A DNA stretch of 39,283 nt, taken from IMG/VR virus record IMGVR_UViG_3300044998_001256, positions 1 to 39,283 of that record; one strand, given 5' to 3'. Below, in pieces: positions 19,854-29,019 of the stretch. The DNA comes from a virus. Numbering within the stretch: the first letter of the stretch is position 1; every line of letters begins with the position of its first letter. A program made the position numbers and the translations under genes. The notes beneath the pieces are model-generated. The model ran no database searches. It had not been told where the DNA came from and worked only from the letters and a program-made list of their open reading frames with translations.

Positions 19854-21524
19854 ATGCCCTGCGATTTCACTACTGCCTATGCTGCCGACGTCGTGGCCGG
19901 CCGCATCGTCACCGGCAAGCTCGTTCGCCAAGCGTGCAAGCGTCACCTTGAAGATCTAAAGACTGCCGGTTCGCGCGGTTTGTATTGGGATCCGCGTGCT
20001 GCCGAGATCGTGTTCAAATTCATGGGCTTGTTGCGACATTGGAATGCCCGGTGGGTCGGTAAGCCTTTTGTTTTGGAACCGTGGCAAAAGTTCATCGTCG
20101 GATCTCTTTTCGGTTGGAAGCGCAGCAACGGTCGGCGCCGGTTTAAGTTCGCCCATGTCGAGGTGGCTCGGAAGAACGGCAAGACCGCGTTGGCTTCGGC
20201 GATCGCCTTGGTGTTGTTGATCCTCGACAACGAAGCCGGCGCCGAGGTTTACACGGTAGCCACCAAACGCGACCAGGCACGCATCACGCACAACTACTCG
20301 TTGCGGATGGCCAAGGCCTCGCCGGCGATCCGCCGTTACGTCACGTTTTTGAAAAACGTGATCGCCATCGAATCGCGCGGCAGCAAGTACGAGCCGCTGT
20401 CGGCCGACGCCCACACCCATGACGGCCTGAGCCCCAGCGGCGCGATCATGGATGAGCTGCACGCGTGGAAGCAACGCGAGCTGTGGGAAGTCGTCGAAAC
20501 CGGCATCGGCGCCCGCACGCAACCGATGATGGTGATCACCACCACGGCCGGGTTCGATCAACACGGCATTTGGTGGGAACGCCGTCAGCTGGCGGTGTCC
20601 ATCCTCGCCGGCGACCATCGCGACGACGAAGTCTTTGCCTACATTGCGACCCTCGACGAGGCCGACGATTGGACCGATCCCAAGGTTTGGATCAAAGCTA
20701 ATCCGAATCTCGGCGTGACGATTGAAGCCGAGGAGCTGGCCGCGGTTATCCGCCGGGCCCAGATCACGCCCGGCAAGCAAGGCGCTGTCAAACGATTACG
20801 GCTCAACGTCCCAACCGATGTTGCCATCGCTGCCTTTGACATTGCTCGTTGGGACTTGGCGGCTTACGAATTCGACGAAGATATGTTGCTCGGTCGGCCA
20901 TGCTTCAGCGGCTTTGACCTTTCCAGTCACCGCGATCTCACGGCGCTCGTGCATGTGTTTCCGCCCGAGGATGACGACCCCAACGATCCGTACGTTTTCT
21001 TGCCGCGGTTCTTTCTGCCCAAGGAAGACATTATCGAGAAGGGCCGCCAGGATGGTTTTGACTACCTCCAGGCGGAAAAGGACGGCGAGATCTACCTCGT
21101 CGAGAGCCGCATCATTGAGGAGGATTTTGTCGAGGACGTAATTCGCGCCGACAGCGAGAAGTTCGACATTCGCAAAATGGCCATCGATCGCTGGCGCATG
21201 GGCCGGATTGGCACTCGCCTCATCGAAGCTGGCCTACCAATTTATCAGCACGGGCAGGGTTTCAAGACCATGCCGACGTCGCTGAATTTCTTTGAAGCTC
21301 TCCTGGAAAGCAACCGCGTCGCTCAAAATGGCAGCAAACTATTCCGTTGGTGCATTGGCAACACGGCCGTTGAACAGGATGCCACCGGCAATCGCAAGCC
21401 AAGCAAGCGCCGATCGGCAAAGCGGATCGATGGAACCGTTGCTGCTATTATGGCGTGCGGCGCCATCATTGATGGCGAGGATGACATGAGCATTTATGAC
21501 CGCGGAGAATCGCTGGCCCTCTAA
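19854..21524 (+). CDS. terL: Terminase large subunit (HK97-type)
   Basis: 556 residues, the usual length. The ATPase domain shows Walker A VARKNGKT (104-111), Walker B AIMDE (197-201) and coupling motif ITTTAG (228-233). The nuclease domain begins with Asp355 in FSGFDLSSHRDLTAL, and further acidic residues follow (VVESRIIEED-like region and MAIDRW). It cuts and pumps DNA into proheads. The DPRAAEIVFKF and EPWQKFIVGSLFGW phrases near the N-terminus are characteristic of this group. It starts 14 bases after the small subunit. Confidence 0.95.
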   Translation: MPCDFTTAYAADVVAGRIVTGKLVRQACKRHLEDLKTAGSRGLYWDPRAAEIVFKFMGLLRHWNARWVGKPFVLEPWQKFIVGSLFGWKRSNGRRRFKFAHVEVARKNGKTALASAIALVLLILDNEAGAEVYTVATKRDQARITHNYSLRMAKASPAIRRYVTFLKNVIAIESRGSKYEPLSADAHTHDGLSPSGAIMDELHAWKQRELWEVVETGIGARTQPMMVITTTAGFDQHGIWWERRQLAVSILAGDHRDDEVFAYIATLDEADDWTDPKVWIKANPNLGVTIEAEELAAVIRRAQITPGKQGAVKRLRLNVPTDVAIAAFDIARWDLAAYEFDEDMLLGRPCFSGFDLSSHRDLTALVHVFPPEDDDPNDPYVFLPRFFLPKEDIIEKGRQDGFDYLQAEKDGEIYLVESRIIEEDFVEDVIRADSEKFDIRKMAIDRWRMGRIGTRLIEAGLPIYQHGQGFKTMPTSLNFFEALLESNRVAQNGSKLFRWCIGNTAVEQDATGNRKPSKRRSAKRIDGTVAAIMACGAIIDGEDDMSIYDRGESLAL

Positions 21525-21536
21525 CGCGATCGCCCA

Positions 21537-22853
21537 ATGACCTCGCCCTACTTCTCGATCGACAGCAACCAGGTCGCTATTTGCCCCGTGCCGGCGGCCG
21601 CGGCCAAGCTGGGCACGCCGCAACATATTTCCAATCCCAATGTCCTCGAAGTGTTAGCGGTTCAACCGCCGGCTGCCGGGATCCGGATCTCGGAACGCAA
21701 CGCCCTCACGTTGTCGGCGGTGTGGTGTGCGGTCAATCTGAAAGCCAACACGATCGCCCAACTGCCTTTGCACCTGTTTCGCCGCAAGGACGACGACAGC
21801 CGCGAAGTCGCAACCGATCATCCGATCCATAAGAAACTGATCGCACAACGTCCCAACCCGTACATGTCGTGGTTTGTGTTCACGCGGACGTTGCAAGCTC
21901 ATTTGGAAATGTGGGGCCGGGCCGCCGCCGAGATCGAACGCAACAACGCCGGCGATCCAATCGCTCTATGGCCGATCCTGCCCGATGAGATCATGCCCGA
22001 CATCGACGACGCCGGCACGCCGTTCTATTGGTATTCCGGCACCGTGCCGATCGAGGCCGAGGACATCATCTGGTTGCCAGGCCTGGGTTACGACGGCCTG
22101 AGCGGCTATTCACCGATCGCCATGGCCCGCGAGTCGTTGTCCGGCGTCGCCGCGGCCGAACGATACGGGCACAACTTCTTCGGCGCCGATGGTCGGCCCG
22201 CTGGCTTGCTCAGAAACAAAAAGAAGATCTCGCCGGAAGGCCGCGAGGCGATGCGCAAGGAATGGCGGTCGCTCTATGGCGGCGGCGGCAACAGCGGGCG
22301 CATCGCGATTTTGCAGGAAGACACCGAGTTCTTTCCACTCACGACGCCGCCCGAAGATTCTCAGTTCTTGCAAACGCGCAAGTTCGGCATTGTCGAAGTC
22401 GCGCGTTGGTTCAACGTTCCGCCGCACATGCTCAAGGATCTTGATCGAGCGACCTTCAACAACATTGAGGAACAGGGCTTTGACTTCCTGATCTATTCGA
22501 TCTTGCCCGTCGCGGTGTTGTGGACCCAGGAGCTCGCCTACAAGCTGCTCACGGCCGAAGAACGTGCGACACACTACTTCGAACACACCTTTGAACACAT
22601 CCTTCGTGTCCGAGTTCGCGATCGCTATGCCGCTTACAACGTGGCCCGGCAATGGGGTTGGATGTCGGTCAACGACATCCGCCGTCGCGAAAACATGCCG
22701 CTCATCGGTCCCGAGGGCGACGTGTACATGGTGCCGGCGAACATGATGCCGGCCCGCAACTTCTTGCCGGGCAACCGGCCCGCCAAACAACAAGCCGGGT
22801 TGCTGGGCCCCGATGGTCGATCGATTCAAGAATGGATGAGGGTTGCCGTATGA
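21537..22853 (+). CDS. Portal protein, HK97 family
   Basis: 438 residues. ISERNALTLSAVWCAVNLKANTIAQLP is the typical wing/stem entry, with FRRKDDDSREVATDHP and LIAQRPNPYMSW following. GYSPIAMARESLSG and FGIVEVARWFNVPPHMLKDL are strongly diagnostic of HK97-type portals. It forms the dodecameric ring through which DNA enters and to which the connector binds. Its stop overlaps the protease start (ATGA). Confidence 0.94.
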   Translation: MTSPYFSIDSNQVAICPVPAAAAKLGTPQHISNPNVLEVLAVQPPAAGIRISERNALTLSAVWCAVNLKANTIAQLPLHLFRRKDDDSREVATDHPIHKKLIAQRPNPYMSWFVFTRTLQAHLEMWGRAAAEIERNNAGDPIALWPILPDEIMPDIDDAGTPFYWYSGTVPIEAEDIIWLPGLGYDGLSGYSPIAMARESLSGVAAAERYGHNFFGADGRPAGLLRNKKKISPEGREAMRKEWRSLYGGGGNSGRIAILQEDTEFFPLTTPPEDSQFLQTRKFGIVEVARWFNVPPHMLKDLDRATFNNIEEQGFDFLIYSILPVAVLWTQELAYKLLTAEERATHYFEHTFEHILRVRVRDRYAAYNVARQWGWMSVNDIRRRENMPLIGPEGDVYMVPANMMPARNFLPGNRPAKQQAGLLGPDGRSIQEWMRVAV

Positions 22854-23782
22854 ACCGCAATTTGACCAGCGCGTTTTACGCCACGCCGTGGGCATTGCAC
22901 CCGCCCAAGCTCCGGGAAATCGAAGCGGTGATTCGCAACCGGTTCTTCGTGCAACGCGGCGCCGGCCGGCCACGACGAATCAAATCGTTTCAGGACGATA
23001 ACCCTCCCGAGCCCAAAGCCGGTCCCCACAATGAAAAGCCTTACGTGGTGATGGGCAAAGTGGCAGTGCTGCGCTTGTCGGGAATCATCTGCCAGAAAAT
23101 GAACCTGATCGCCGAGTTTAGCGGCGGCACGTCGACGGAGATCTTCGGCCGCCGGCTCGACGCGGCGATCGCCGACGGCGACGTGGCCAGCATCGTGATC
23201 GATTGTGATTCCCCGGGCGGATCTTGCTTTGGTGTGCCCGAATTGCACGCCCGCATGATGGAAGCCCGGCGTGCAAAACGAATGGTCGCGGTCGTCAATC
23301 CGCTGATGGCCTCGGCCGCTTATTGGATTTGTTCGGCGGCCCACGAGATCGTGCTGACCCCGTCGGGCATGGTCGGGTCGATCGGCGCGTACATTTTGCA
23401 CGAGGACCTCTCCGGCATGTATGCCAAAATCGGCATCGATCCGACGTTGATTTACGCCGGCAAGTTCAAGGTCGAGGGGAATGAATTCGAGCCGCTCAGT
23501 GCCGAAGCCCGGGCCGACATTCAATCCATGGTGGACTATTGCTACACACAATTCGTGACTGCGGTGGCCCGCGGCCGCGACAGCAATCCCGAAGCGGTGC
23601 GCTCCGGCTATGGCGAAGGGCGAGTCCTCACCGCCGAGTCGGCCTTGTCCGCCGGCCTGGTTGATCGCATTGCCACCTTCGACCAGGTCCTTCAGGAAGA
23701 GAATCGCCGCCGCGACGATCAGTTGTTCACCATGGCCAAGGCCAAGCAACAACAAGCTGAAGCCGAGTTGCTCGACGCGTGA
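22850..23782 (+). CDS. Prohead protease, S49 (SppA/ClpP-like) family
   Basis: 310 residues from the ATG that overlaps the portal stop. The ClpP-like core includes VAVLRLSGII, SIVIDCDSPGGSCFG, the nucleophile Ser155 in LMASAAYWI, and a probable Lys base (205 or 207) in YAGKFKVEG. Phage members of S49 replace the U35-type protease and cleave the capsid delta domain, scaffold and themselves. Gene order (portal, protease, capsid) supports this. The C-terminal helix (KAKQQQAEAELL) could interact with the capsid scaffold. Confidence 0.92.
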   Translation: MNRNLTSAFYATPWALHPPKLREIEAVIRNRFFVQRGAGRPRRIKSFQDDNPPEPKAGPHNEKPYVVMGKVAVLRLSGIICQKMNLIAEFSGGTSTEIFGRRLDAAIADGDVASIVIDCDSPGGSCFGVPELHARMMEARRAKRMVAVVNPLMASAAYWICSAAHEIVLTPSGMVGSIGAYILHEDLSGMYAKIGIDPTLIYAGKFKVEGNEFEPLSAEARADIQSMVDYCYTQFVTAVARGRDSNPEAVRSGYGEGRVLTAESALSAGLVDRIATFDQVLQEENRRRDDQLFTMAKAKQQQAEAELLDA

Positions 23783-23856
23783 TTTCCGCGCACGCCCCGC
23801 GTGCCTTAGAGTGTTCCCGGTTGAGGGGGTGGTATTCCTCACCGCAATAGGCCCAC

Positions 23857-25164
23857 ATGTCTCGCCAACTCGTTGAAACCAAGCGACAGCAACGCAAAGC
23901 ACTGATCACCCAGGCCCGCGGCATTCTGGAAGCGGCCGAGCGCGAAGGCCGCGCCCCCGACGTGAGCGAGCGAGAGAACTTCGATAAACTCCACGCCGAA
24001 GCCGCCACCCTATCCGAGGACATCAAGGGGCTCGAGGCGGACTACCTGCGGCAGAAGGCGGCCGAAGAATCACTCGAAGAGAGCCGAGGTCGCCGGACCA
24101 GTTTGCTGCGTTCGCGCGACGCGCGTGATCCCAACGGTCCGGTGGTTCTGTGGCATGGTCGCGATTCCCGCGGTCGCAAAAAGACGTCACGCGTGCGACC
24201 TGGCTCGGCAGCGTTCCGCCGCTGTCAACCGGAATATCGCCGTGCCTTTCGCAGCTACCTCGCCGGCGACGGCGTGAGCGCGGTATTGCAACAAGACGTC
24301 GGAACCAGCGGCGGCTACCTGGCCCCCGAACAATTCCATGCCGAACTCATTCGCGAGCTCGATGACATTTTGTGGATCCGCCAATTGGCGCGGACCTTTA
24401 TGATCGACGCCCCGTCGATGGGCGTGCCCTATCGATCGGCCAAAATTTCGTCACTCACGCGCGGCGCCGAGCTCGGTTCGCCGACCGCCGACACCGCTTA
24501 CAAGGTCGGCAAGCGGACCTTCAAGCCCGAACCCATGACCGGCCAAGTCAACTTGAGCCGCGATTTGCGGCGGTCGTCCGCGATCAACGTCGAAGCGTTG
24601 ATTCGCGAAGAGATTCAACTCGAGGTCGGCAACTTCGAAGAAAGCGAATTCATGATTGGCACCGGCGCCGCCCTGCAGGCGTTGGGCCTGTTTGTTCCGT
24701 CGGACGATGGCATCCCCACGTCGCGCGACGTGGCCAGCACTTCGCCCACCGAAATGGATCCCGACCTGGGCCGCCGCGCGAAGTACGCGCTTAAGCAGCA
24801 ATACCGCAATTCGCCGTCGGTGACGTGGATCTTCCACCGCGACCTGGTGTCGCAACTCAGCCGGCACAAGACCGCCGACGGCGAATACTTGTGGCAAGAG
24901 GGGCTGCGCTTTGGCGACCCCGACATGTATCTCGGCGTGCCCGTGCGGGAAAGCGAATTCGCCCCCAACACTCTGACCACTGGCAGCTATGTTGGTTTGC
25001 TGGGCGACATGAAGTACTACTGGATCGTCGACGGCATGGGCATGGAAATCCAAGTACTCGTCGAAACTGGTGCAAAATCCAATCAAGACGAGATCATCTA
25101 CCGCCGCAAGATGGACGCGCAACCGGTGTTGCCGGAGGCTTTCGTCCGCTTGAAGCTCGGCTAA
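23857..25164 (+). CDS. Major capsid protein, HK97 fold
   Basis: 435 residues. Residues 1-85 form a charged coiled coil (delta/scaffold domain: RQQRKALITQARGILEAAER, LHAEAATLSEDIKGLEADYL), normally removed by the protease. The shell domain includes TSGGYLAPEQFHAELIREL, PYRSAKISSLTRGAELG, FEESEFMIGTGAALQALGLF and a C-terminal YRRKMDAQPVLPEAFVRLKLG, all typical of HK97-type capsids. It forms the icosahedral shell. Confidence 0.95.
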   Translation: MSRQLVETKRQQRKALITQARGILEAAEREGRAPDVSERENFDKLHAEAATLSEDIKGLEADYLRQKAAEESLEESRGRRTSLLRSRDARDPNGPVVLWHGRDSRGRKKTSRVRPGSAAFRRCQPEYRRAFRSYLAGDGVSAVLQQDVGTSGGYLAPEQFHAELIRELDDILWIRQLARTFMIDAPSMGVPYRSAKISSLTRGAELGSPTADTAYKVGKRTFKPEPMTGQVNLSRDLRRSSAINVEALIREEIQLEVGNFEESEFMIGTGAALQALGLFVPSDDGIPTSRDVASTSPTEMDPDLGRRAKYALKQQYRNSPSVTWIFHRDLVSQLSRHKTADGEYLWQEGLRFGDPDMYLGVPVRESEFAPNTLTTGSYVGLLGDMKYYWIVDGMGMEIQVLVETGAKSNQDEIIYRRKMDAQPVLPEAFVRLKLG

Positions 25165-25220
25165 CCTTCGCCGCCGGCGTCGGCGGATCCTTGTTCACTC
25201 AAAACGACCACGGTTGAATC

Positions 25221-25664
25221 ATGCACACAGAACTCAGCAACAACATGAAGATCATCGTCGCCGGCAACGCCGCCGGTGCCGCGACGACCACGATCGACGG
25301 CACCGTCGTCGTCGACACCGCTGGCTATCAGCGCACGCTGTGGCTGGCGATTCTCGGCGACATCACCGCCACGTCGGTCTTGAACTTTAAGGTCCAAGAC
25401 AACACGGCCAACTCGACGTCGGGCATGGCCGACATCACCGGCGCGACCACCGGCGACAAGACTGCCGGAGCGTCGGACTACGACAACAAGGTGCTGGGCG
25501 TCGACGTGAAAAACGGCAAACGCCGGTACCAGCGCTTTTCACTCGCCCGCGGCACCGCCAACGCCGTCGTCCAAGCGGTCATCGCGATTTGTTACAACGG
25601 CGACAAGATCCCGACCGGGCTGGTCGGCGACCTCAAGGCTTTGACCCAGGCGATCGCCGCCTAA
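25221..25664 (+). CDS. Probable head decoration / minor head protein
   Basis: 147 residues, directly after the capsid gene. It is beta-rich with many Ala/Thr/Gly residues (ATTTIDGTVVVDTAGYQRTLWL, LNFKVQDNTANSTSGMADIT) and a helix near the C-terminus (ANAVVQAVIAICY). Small beta-rich proteins at this position usually decorate the capsid surface. No named family is recognised. It is followed by a strong hairpin, so it is probably expressed at high level together with the capsid. Confidence 0.6.
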   Translation: MHTELSNNMKIIVAGNAAGAATTTIDGTVVVDTAGYQRTLWLAILGDITATSVLNFKVQDNTANSTSGMADITGATTGDKTAGASDYDNKVLGVDVKNGKRRYQRFSLARGTANAVVQAVIAICYNGDKIPTGLVGDLKALTQAIAA

Positions 25665-25699
25665 TTGCAGTCGCTGCGAGTTTATTGAAATAACGCCCC

Positions 25700-25727
25700 G
25701 CCGAAGCGCAGAGCCCTGCGCTTCGGC
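25700..25727. terminator. Hairpin after capsid genes, same arms as 4078-4105
   Basis: GCCGAAGCGCAG-AGCC-CTGCGCTTCGGC, 12 perfect pairs with a 4-base loop. The arms are identical to the hairpin at the convergent junction. It lies between two genes on the same strand, just after the capsid and decoration genes. It may attenuate transcription or stabilise the capsid mRNA end. There is no T tract. Confidence 0.65.
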
Positions 25728-25761
25728 ATGAAGATGCAACGATTACCGAGGAAAATGAGCC

Positions 25762-26241
25762 ATGGTGAAGCCGACCGGTGTGTCCCCAGGACGCGCGTTC
25801 CGTGATCAACTCACGGGCGACCATTGGCTCAACGGCGCCGATCTATTCGACTACGCCGATAAACCCGTGCCGCAACGGATCTCGATTGTCGGCGCTGCCG
25901 GGTCGACCAACATTTGCGAAGTGACCTTCACAATTCTCGATGCTCGCGGCATCGCGATCGCCGGCGTTTTTAACTTTGATGTGTGGCTTTCCGATGCGGC
26001 CACCGGCGCCGGCTTAACCGGAACCTCCGCGTCGGGGACTGTCGTCGCCAAGACATCATCCGGTGTGGACCTGGTCACACTCGTTGCCAAAAAGGCACTG
26101 CGTGTGCAAACGCTCGCCACCGGCGTTTACATTTTGCAGATCACCGACTCCGCCAAGACTGGCTTCTATCCCTGCGCCCAGCTCCCGGGCCTCGGCCGCA
26201 CGGTGGTCGGTGCGCAGTTGGTCACCGGCAACTATGGCTGA
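25762..26241 (+). CDS. Probable minor structural protein, Ig-like
   Basis: 159 residues. Alternating strands (RISIVGAAGSTNICEVTFTILD, GVFNFDVWLSDAATGAGLTG, SGTVVAKTSSGVDLVTLVAKK, TGVYILQITDS) suggest an Ig-like beta sandwich. It lies between the capsid hairpin and the connector genes, so it is probably a head protein. No exact family is recognised. Confidence 0.6.
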   Translation: MVKPTGVSPGRAFRDQLTGDHWLNGADLFDYADKPVPQRISIVGAAGSTNICEVTFTILDARGIAIAGVFNFDVWLSDAATGAGLTGTSASGTVVAKTSSGVDLVTLVAKKALRVQTLATGVYILQITDSAKTGFYPCAQLPGLGRTVVGAQLVTGNYG

Positions 26242-26278
26242 CCGCTAATTGGCGGTGACCTAACTCAAGGACAATATC

Positions 26279-26677
26279 ATGCGCGTCAAACTCACCAAGA
26301 CCTGGGCTTCTGCCGACGGGTGCGGCAAGGAAGGCGACATCGTCGACGTGCCCACCAAGGTCGCCAAGCAATTGTTCAAAGCCGACGCTGCGCAGCCGTT
26401 GCGCCTGATCGAGCCACCGACCGAATCAACCAATCCCGACTCGGCTCCTCGCGATCCCGATCCGCCAATTGATCACGATGTTGATCCGGCGGATCATAGT
26501 GAATCCGAGGAGCCTTCTTCTGAAAGCACCGCCGCCGACGCGCAGGGCGACGATGCAGCCAACGGTGCGGATCCCTCGGCCACACAACCACCCCCGGCCG
26601 AGGGAACGCCCGGAGGCCGCCGACCGCTCACACTTGCCGCGGGAAAAAGTAAACGAACCACGATCGTGGATCGATAA
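26279..26677 (+). CDS. Small head-region protein with acidic tail
   Basis: 132 residues. The first 45 form a small domain (MRVKLTKTWASADGCGKEGD, IVDVPTKVAKQLFKAD). The rest is a disordered acidic Pro/Asp/Glu/Ser tail ending in a basic KSKRTTIVDR. The N-terminal domain shares the GK.GDI..DV pattern with the next gene, so the two look like tandem relatives. Function unknown. Confidence 0.55.
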   Translation: MRVKLTKTWASADGCGKEGDIVDVPTKVAKQLFKADAAQPLRLIEPPTESTNPDSAPRDPDPPIDHDVDPADHSESEEPSSESTAADAQGDDAANGADPSATQPPPAEGTPGGRRPLTLAAGKSKRTTIVDR

Positions 26678-26700
26678 ACACTGATGCGTTAGGGTTGACC

Positions 26701-26952
26701 ATGAAACTGCAATTGGTGGGCAACTATCACTCGCCCGTGCTCTCGGGCAAAGGCGGGGACATCTTTCCCGACGTCGATGAGCGCGTCGGGCAAGGTTTGA
26801 TCGATGCCGGCTATGCGGTGCGTCTCGATGCTCTGCCCGAGGATTCCAAGAACACTGTCGAAGAAATGCCGGACGTCGGTCCCGCAGACGAAGTAACTCC
26901 GTCGTCTGCCCCGATGGTCCGGCGCCCCTTAAAAATGCCGCCCAAGAAATAA
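26701..26952 (+). CDS. Small head-region protein, relative of preceding gene
   Basis: 83 residues from the ATG at 26701; a TTG six bases earlier is in frame. The N-terminal domain (LVGNYHSPVLSGKGGDIFPD, RVGQGLIDAGYAVRLD) matches the layout of the previous gene product, followed by a shorter acidic/Pro linker and a basic KMPPKK end. It lies directly before the connector gene. Confidence 0.55.
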   Translation: MKLQLVGNYHSPVLSGKGGDIFPDVDERVGQGLIDAGYAVRLDALPEDSKNTVEEMPDVGPADEVTPSSAPMVRRPLKMPPKK

Positions 26953-26955
26953 CCC

Positions 26956-27549
26956 ATGGCTCTCGGCCTCAAGTTGATCACGCCGGCAACGGCCAAGCTG
27001 TTCACGGCGGCCGAGGCCCGCGAACGCGCCCGGCTCGCCTCATCGATGAGCGATGCCGCGATCGACGACCTGGTCGGCGAGGCCACTCGGTTTGTTGAAA
27101 GCGACCTATCGCGACAGTTGCTCTCGGCCATTTGGCGGCAAACCCAAGACGGATTCAGCAACGACGAAGGCCGGTGCGTGTTGTTTCGCAATCCGGTAAT
27201 CGAAGTGGACTCGATCGAGTACTTGGATGGCGACGGTGATTGGGACGAGGTCGACGATTGGGAACTGGATGCCGACCACGAGCCGGCGATCGTTTTTCCA
27301 GCGATCGCTGACGGCGAATGGCCGGAGGTCTATGATCGCGGTTCAAATGTTGCGATCACTTTCGAGGCTGGTTACGGCGCTGATCCCGCCGACGTGCCAC
27401 CGGATCTCCGCCGCGCGGTCATCATGATGGTGAGTCATTTCCACGAGCACCCCGAGGCCGTGGGCCTGGGCGCCGATGCCCGCACCTTCGAAGTGCCGCT
27501 CGGCGTGGCGGAGATTCTCGACCACTACCGTTACGGTCGCCGCTTTTGA
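26956..27549 (+). CDS. Head-tail connector protein (HK97 gp6-like)
   Basis: 197 residues. An N-terminal helical part (SDAAIDDLVGEATRFVESDL, RQLLSAIWRQTQDGF) is followed by a beta region (NPVIEVDSIEYLDGDGDW) and a terminal helix (DLRRAVIMMVSHFHEHPEAV). This is the typical arrangement of the gp6/gp8-like adaptor that docks on the portal. It starts three bases after the previous stop. Confidence 0.82.
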   Translation: MALGLKLITPATAKLFTAAEARERARLASSMSDAAIDDLVGEATRFVESDLSRQLLSAIWRQTQDGFSNDEGRCVLFRNPVIEVDSIEYLDGDGDWDEVDDWELDADHEPAIVFPAIADGEWPEVYDRGSNVAITFEAGYGADPADVPPDLRRAVIMMVSHFHEHPEAVGLGADARTFEVPLGVAEILDHYRYGRRF

Positions 27550-27558
27550 GGTCGAACC

Positions 27559-27918
27559 ATGGCCGTCACGCACGCCGGCGAACTGCGCTATCGAGTCGTG
27601 TTGCTCGAGCGGCACAAACACCTTCCCCGACCAAGTGGCTTTATCGAATCCGATTACAAACCGTGGACCGGTCTGCCGGCTGCCGGCGAGCCCGCCAAAA
27701 TCGAAGAAGGGCAAGGCAGTGAATCCAGCGGCCACGCCTCGATCGATGCCAGCGTGCCAGTTCTGGTCACGATTCGTCATGACTTGCCGCGCCGCCCGGG
27801 CCCCGACGATTGTGTTAAATTGCTCGACGGCACCGATCGCGTGTGCAACATCGTCGCGGTGCGCGATCCGGACGGTCGCCGGCGGTGGTGGGAATTGAGT
27901 TGTCGAGTTGCCGGATGA
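27559..27918 (+). CDS. Head closure / head-tail joining protein
   Basis: 119 residues. It matches the phage head-tail joining pattern: AGELRYRVVLLERHK at the start, a WTGLPAAGEPAKIEE bridge, a VLVTIRHDLPRRPGPDDCV middle and a VCNIVAVRDPDGRRRWWELSC end (stopper protein, SPP1 gp16-like). It closes the connector after packaging. The stop overlaps the next ATG by four bases. Confidence 0.82.
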   Translation: MAVTHAGELRYRVVLLERHKHLPRPSGFIESDYKPWTGLPAAGEPAKIEEGQGSESSGHASIDASVPVLVTIRHDLPRRPGPDDCVKLLDGTDRVCNIVAVRDPDGRRRWWELSCRVAG

Positions 27919-28535
27919 GCAATCTCAAAGGTATTAAGGTTCGCATTCAAGTCGATGTCGACGGTTCGGTCGGCGGTCTTCAGATCATTGACAAACGCCT
28001 CACCGCGATTACCCGGTCGGCCGCCAACAAAGGCGGGTCGGCCGCGGCCAAGGAAGCCAAGCGGCTGGCGCCGGTGCGCGACGTCTTCGTGGGCAAAAAG
28101 AAATCGATTCGCAAAGGCGCCCTGTTGATCAAGAACAAAGGCCGCTATCGCACTTATAAGGAGAAGCAAGGCGACCAGGTCGTCACCAAATACCGCGGCG
28201 GGTTGCTCAAGAAAGCAATCGGATTCAAGGTCAAGCGTTACAAGAAAGTGATCAACGTCGCGATCGTTGGCGTACGCCATGGCTTCCGGCAACAGATCGG
28301 CGTGGTCACCCGCGGCGGCAAACCCAACATGAAAATGTCGCGTAAGAAACCACGCAAGGTGGGTCAGCCCATCTACGCCGATCCGGTGAAGTATATTCAC
28401 TTGATCGATCGCGGCACTCGGAACACCAAGGCGAATCCCATCATCGAGCCAGCGTCTCGGGTTGGCGGCAACATTTGCCTCGAACAAGTCAACGCCGGCT
28501 TGGAGTCCGCACTGCAAGAGGCTGCCCGCGCATGA
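27915..28535 (+). CDS. HK97 gp10-like tail component
   Basis: 206 residues from the ATG that overlaps the preceding stop. The protein is very basic (RAANKGGSAAAKEAKRLAPV is followed by Lys/Arg-rich strands and GLLKKAIGFKVKRYKKVINVAIVG). It ends with KYIHLIDRGTRNTKANPII, the typical HK97-gp10 phrase Y..L...GT....A.PF. Members act at the head-tail interface and in tail assembly. Confidence 0.8.
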   Translation: MSNLKGIKVRIQVDVDGSVGGLQIIDKRLTAITRSAANKGGSAAAKEAKRLAPVRDVFVGKKKSIRKGALLIKNKGRYRTYKEKQGDQVVTKYRGGLLKKAIGFKVKRYKKVINVAIVGVRHGFRQQIGVVTRGGKPNMKMSRKKPRKVGQPIYADPVKYIHLIDRGTRNTKANPIIEPASRVGGNICLEQVNAGLESALQEAARA

Positions 28536-28954
28536 TCGACCAACTCGAAGAAGGCCTGGTGGCCCTGTGGAAAGCCACGCCGGCGATCACCCGGTTTCTG
28601 GGGGATCGGTTTTTCCAAGGCGTCGCGCCCGCCGGCGTCACGGACTATTTGGTGTACCGCAACATCAGCGAAGACAAGCGTTACTATTTGAACGGCCGCA
28701 GCGATGGGGTGCCGAAGTACGCCTACACGATCGAAGTGTGGAGCCAGGATCCCGACATTGCCCGGGACGCGGCCGCCGCGGTCGTTGACACGATCAACAA
28801 TGTCGGTCGGGATTGGGTGGGCGGAGCATTTTGCAAACGGATCAAAGCGACCCATGCCGGATCCAGCGAAGAGCCGGAAGATGACGTGAACGACACCTGG
28901 TGGCATTCACGCCGAATCGATGTGGTCGCCGACGTCCGGCAATTGCTCCCGTGA
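28532..28954 (+). CDS. Tail terminator / tail completion protein
   Basis: 140 residues. The ATG overlaps the preceding stop. LEEGLVALWKATPAITRFLG, DYLVYRNISEDKRYYLNG, YTIEVWSQDPDIARDAAAAVVDTI and IDVVADVRQLLP match the DUF3168-like tail completion fold of this genomic position. It caps the tail tube at the head end. Confidence 0.78.
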   Translation: MIDQLEEGLVALWKATPAITRFLGDRFFQGVAPAGVTDYLVYRNISEDKRYYLNGRSDGVPKYAYTIEVWSQDPDIARDAAAAVVDTINNVGRDWVGGAFCKRIKATHAGSSEEPEDDVNDTWWHSRRIDVVADVRQLLP

Positions 28955-29019
28955 TTTGGAGGCCTGAGGCACTTCGGTGATAGTGGGCGAAACGGATCCC
29001 GCCCCGTCGAGATCGCCCC

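Noticed and set aside
22110-22973. Long open frame (287 aa) on the minus strand, opposite the portal gene
   Set aside because: The plus-strand frame has diagnostic portal motifs. This frame is a byproduct of high GC at third positions.
22826-23902. Long open frame (358 aa) on the minus strand, opposite the protease gene
   Set aside because: It is antisense to a clear S49 protease and capsid start. It has no ribosome-binding site, and its composition is that of a GC-rich shadow.
27777-28517. 246-aa minus-strand frame opposite the head-closure and gp10-like genes
   Set aside because: Both plus-strand genes have family motifs and stop/start coupling; the antisense frame has none.
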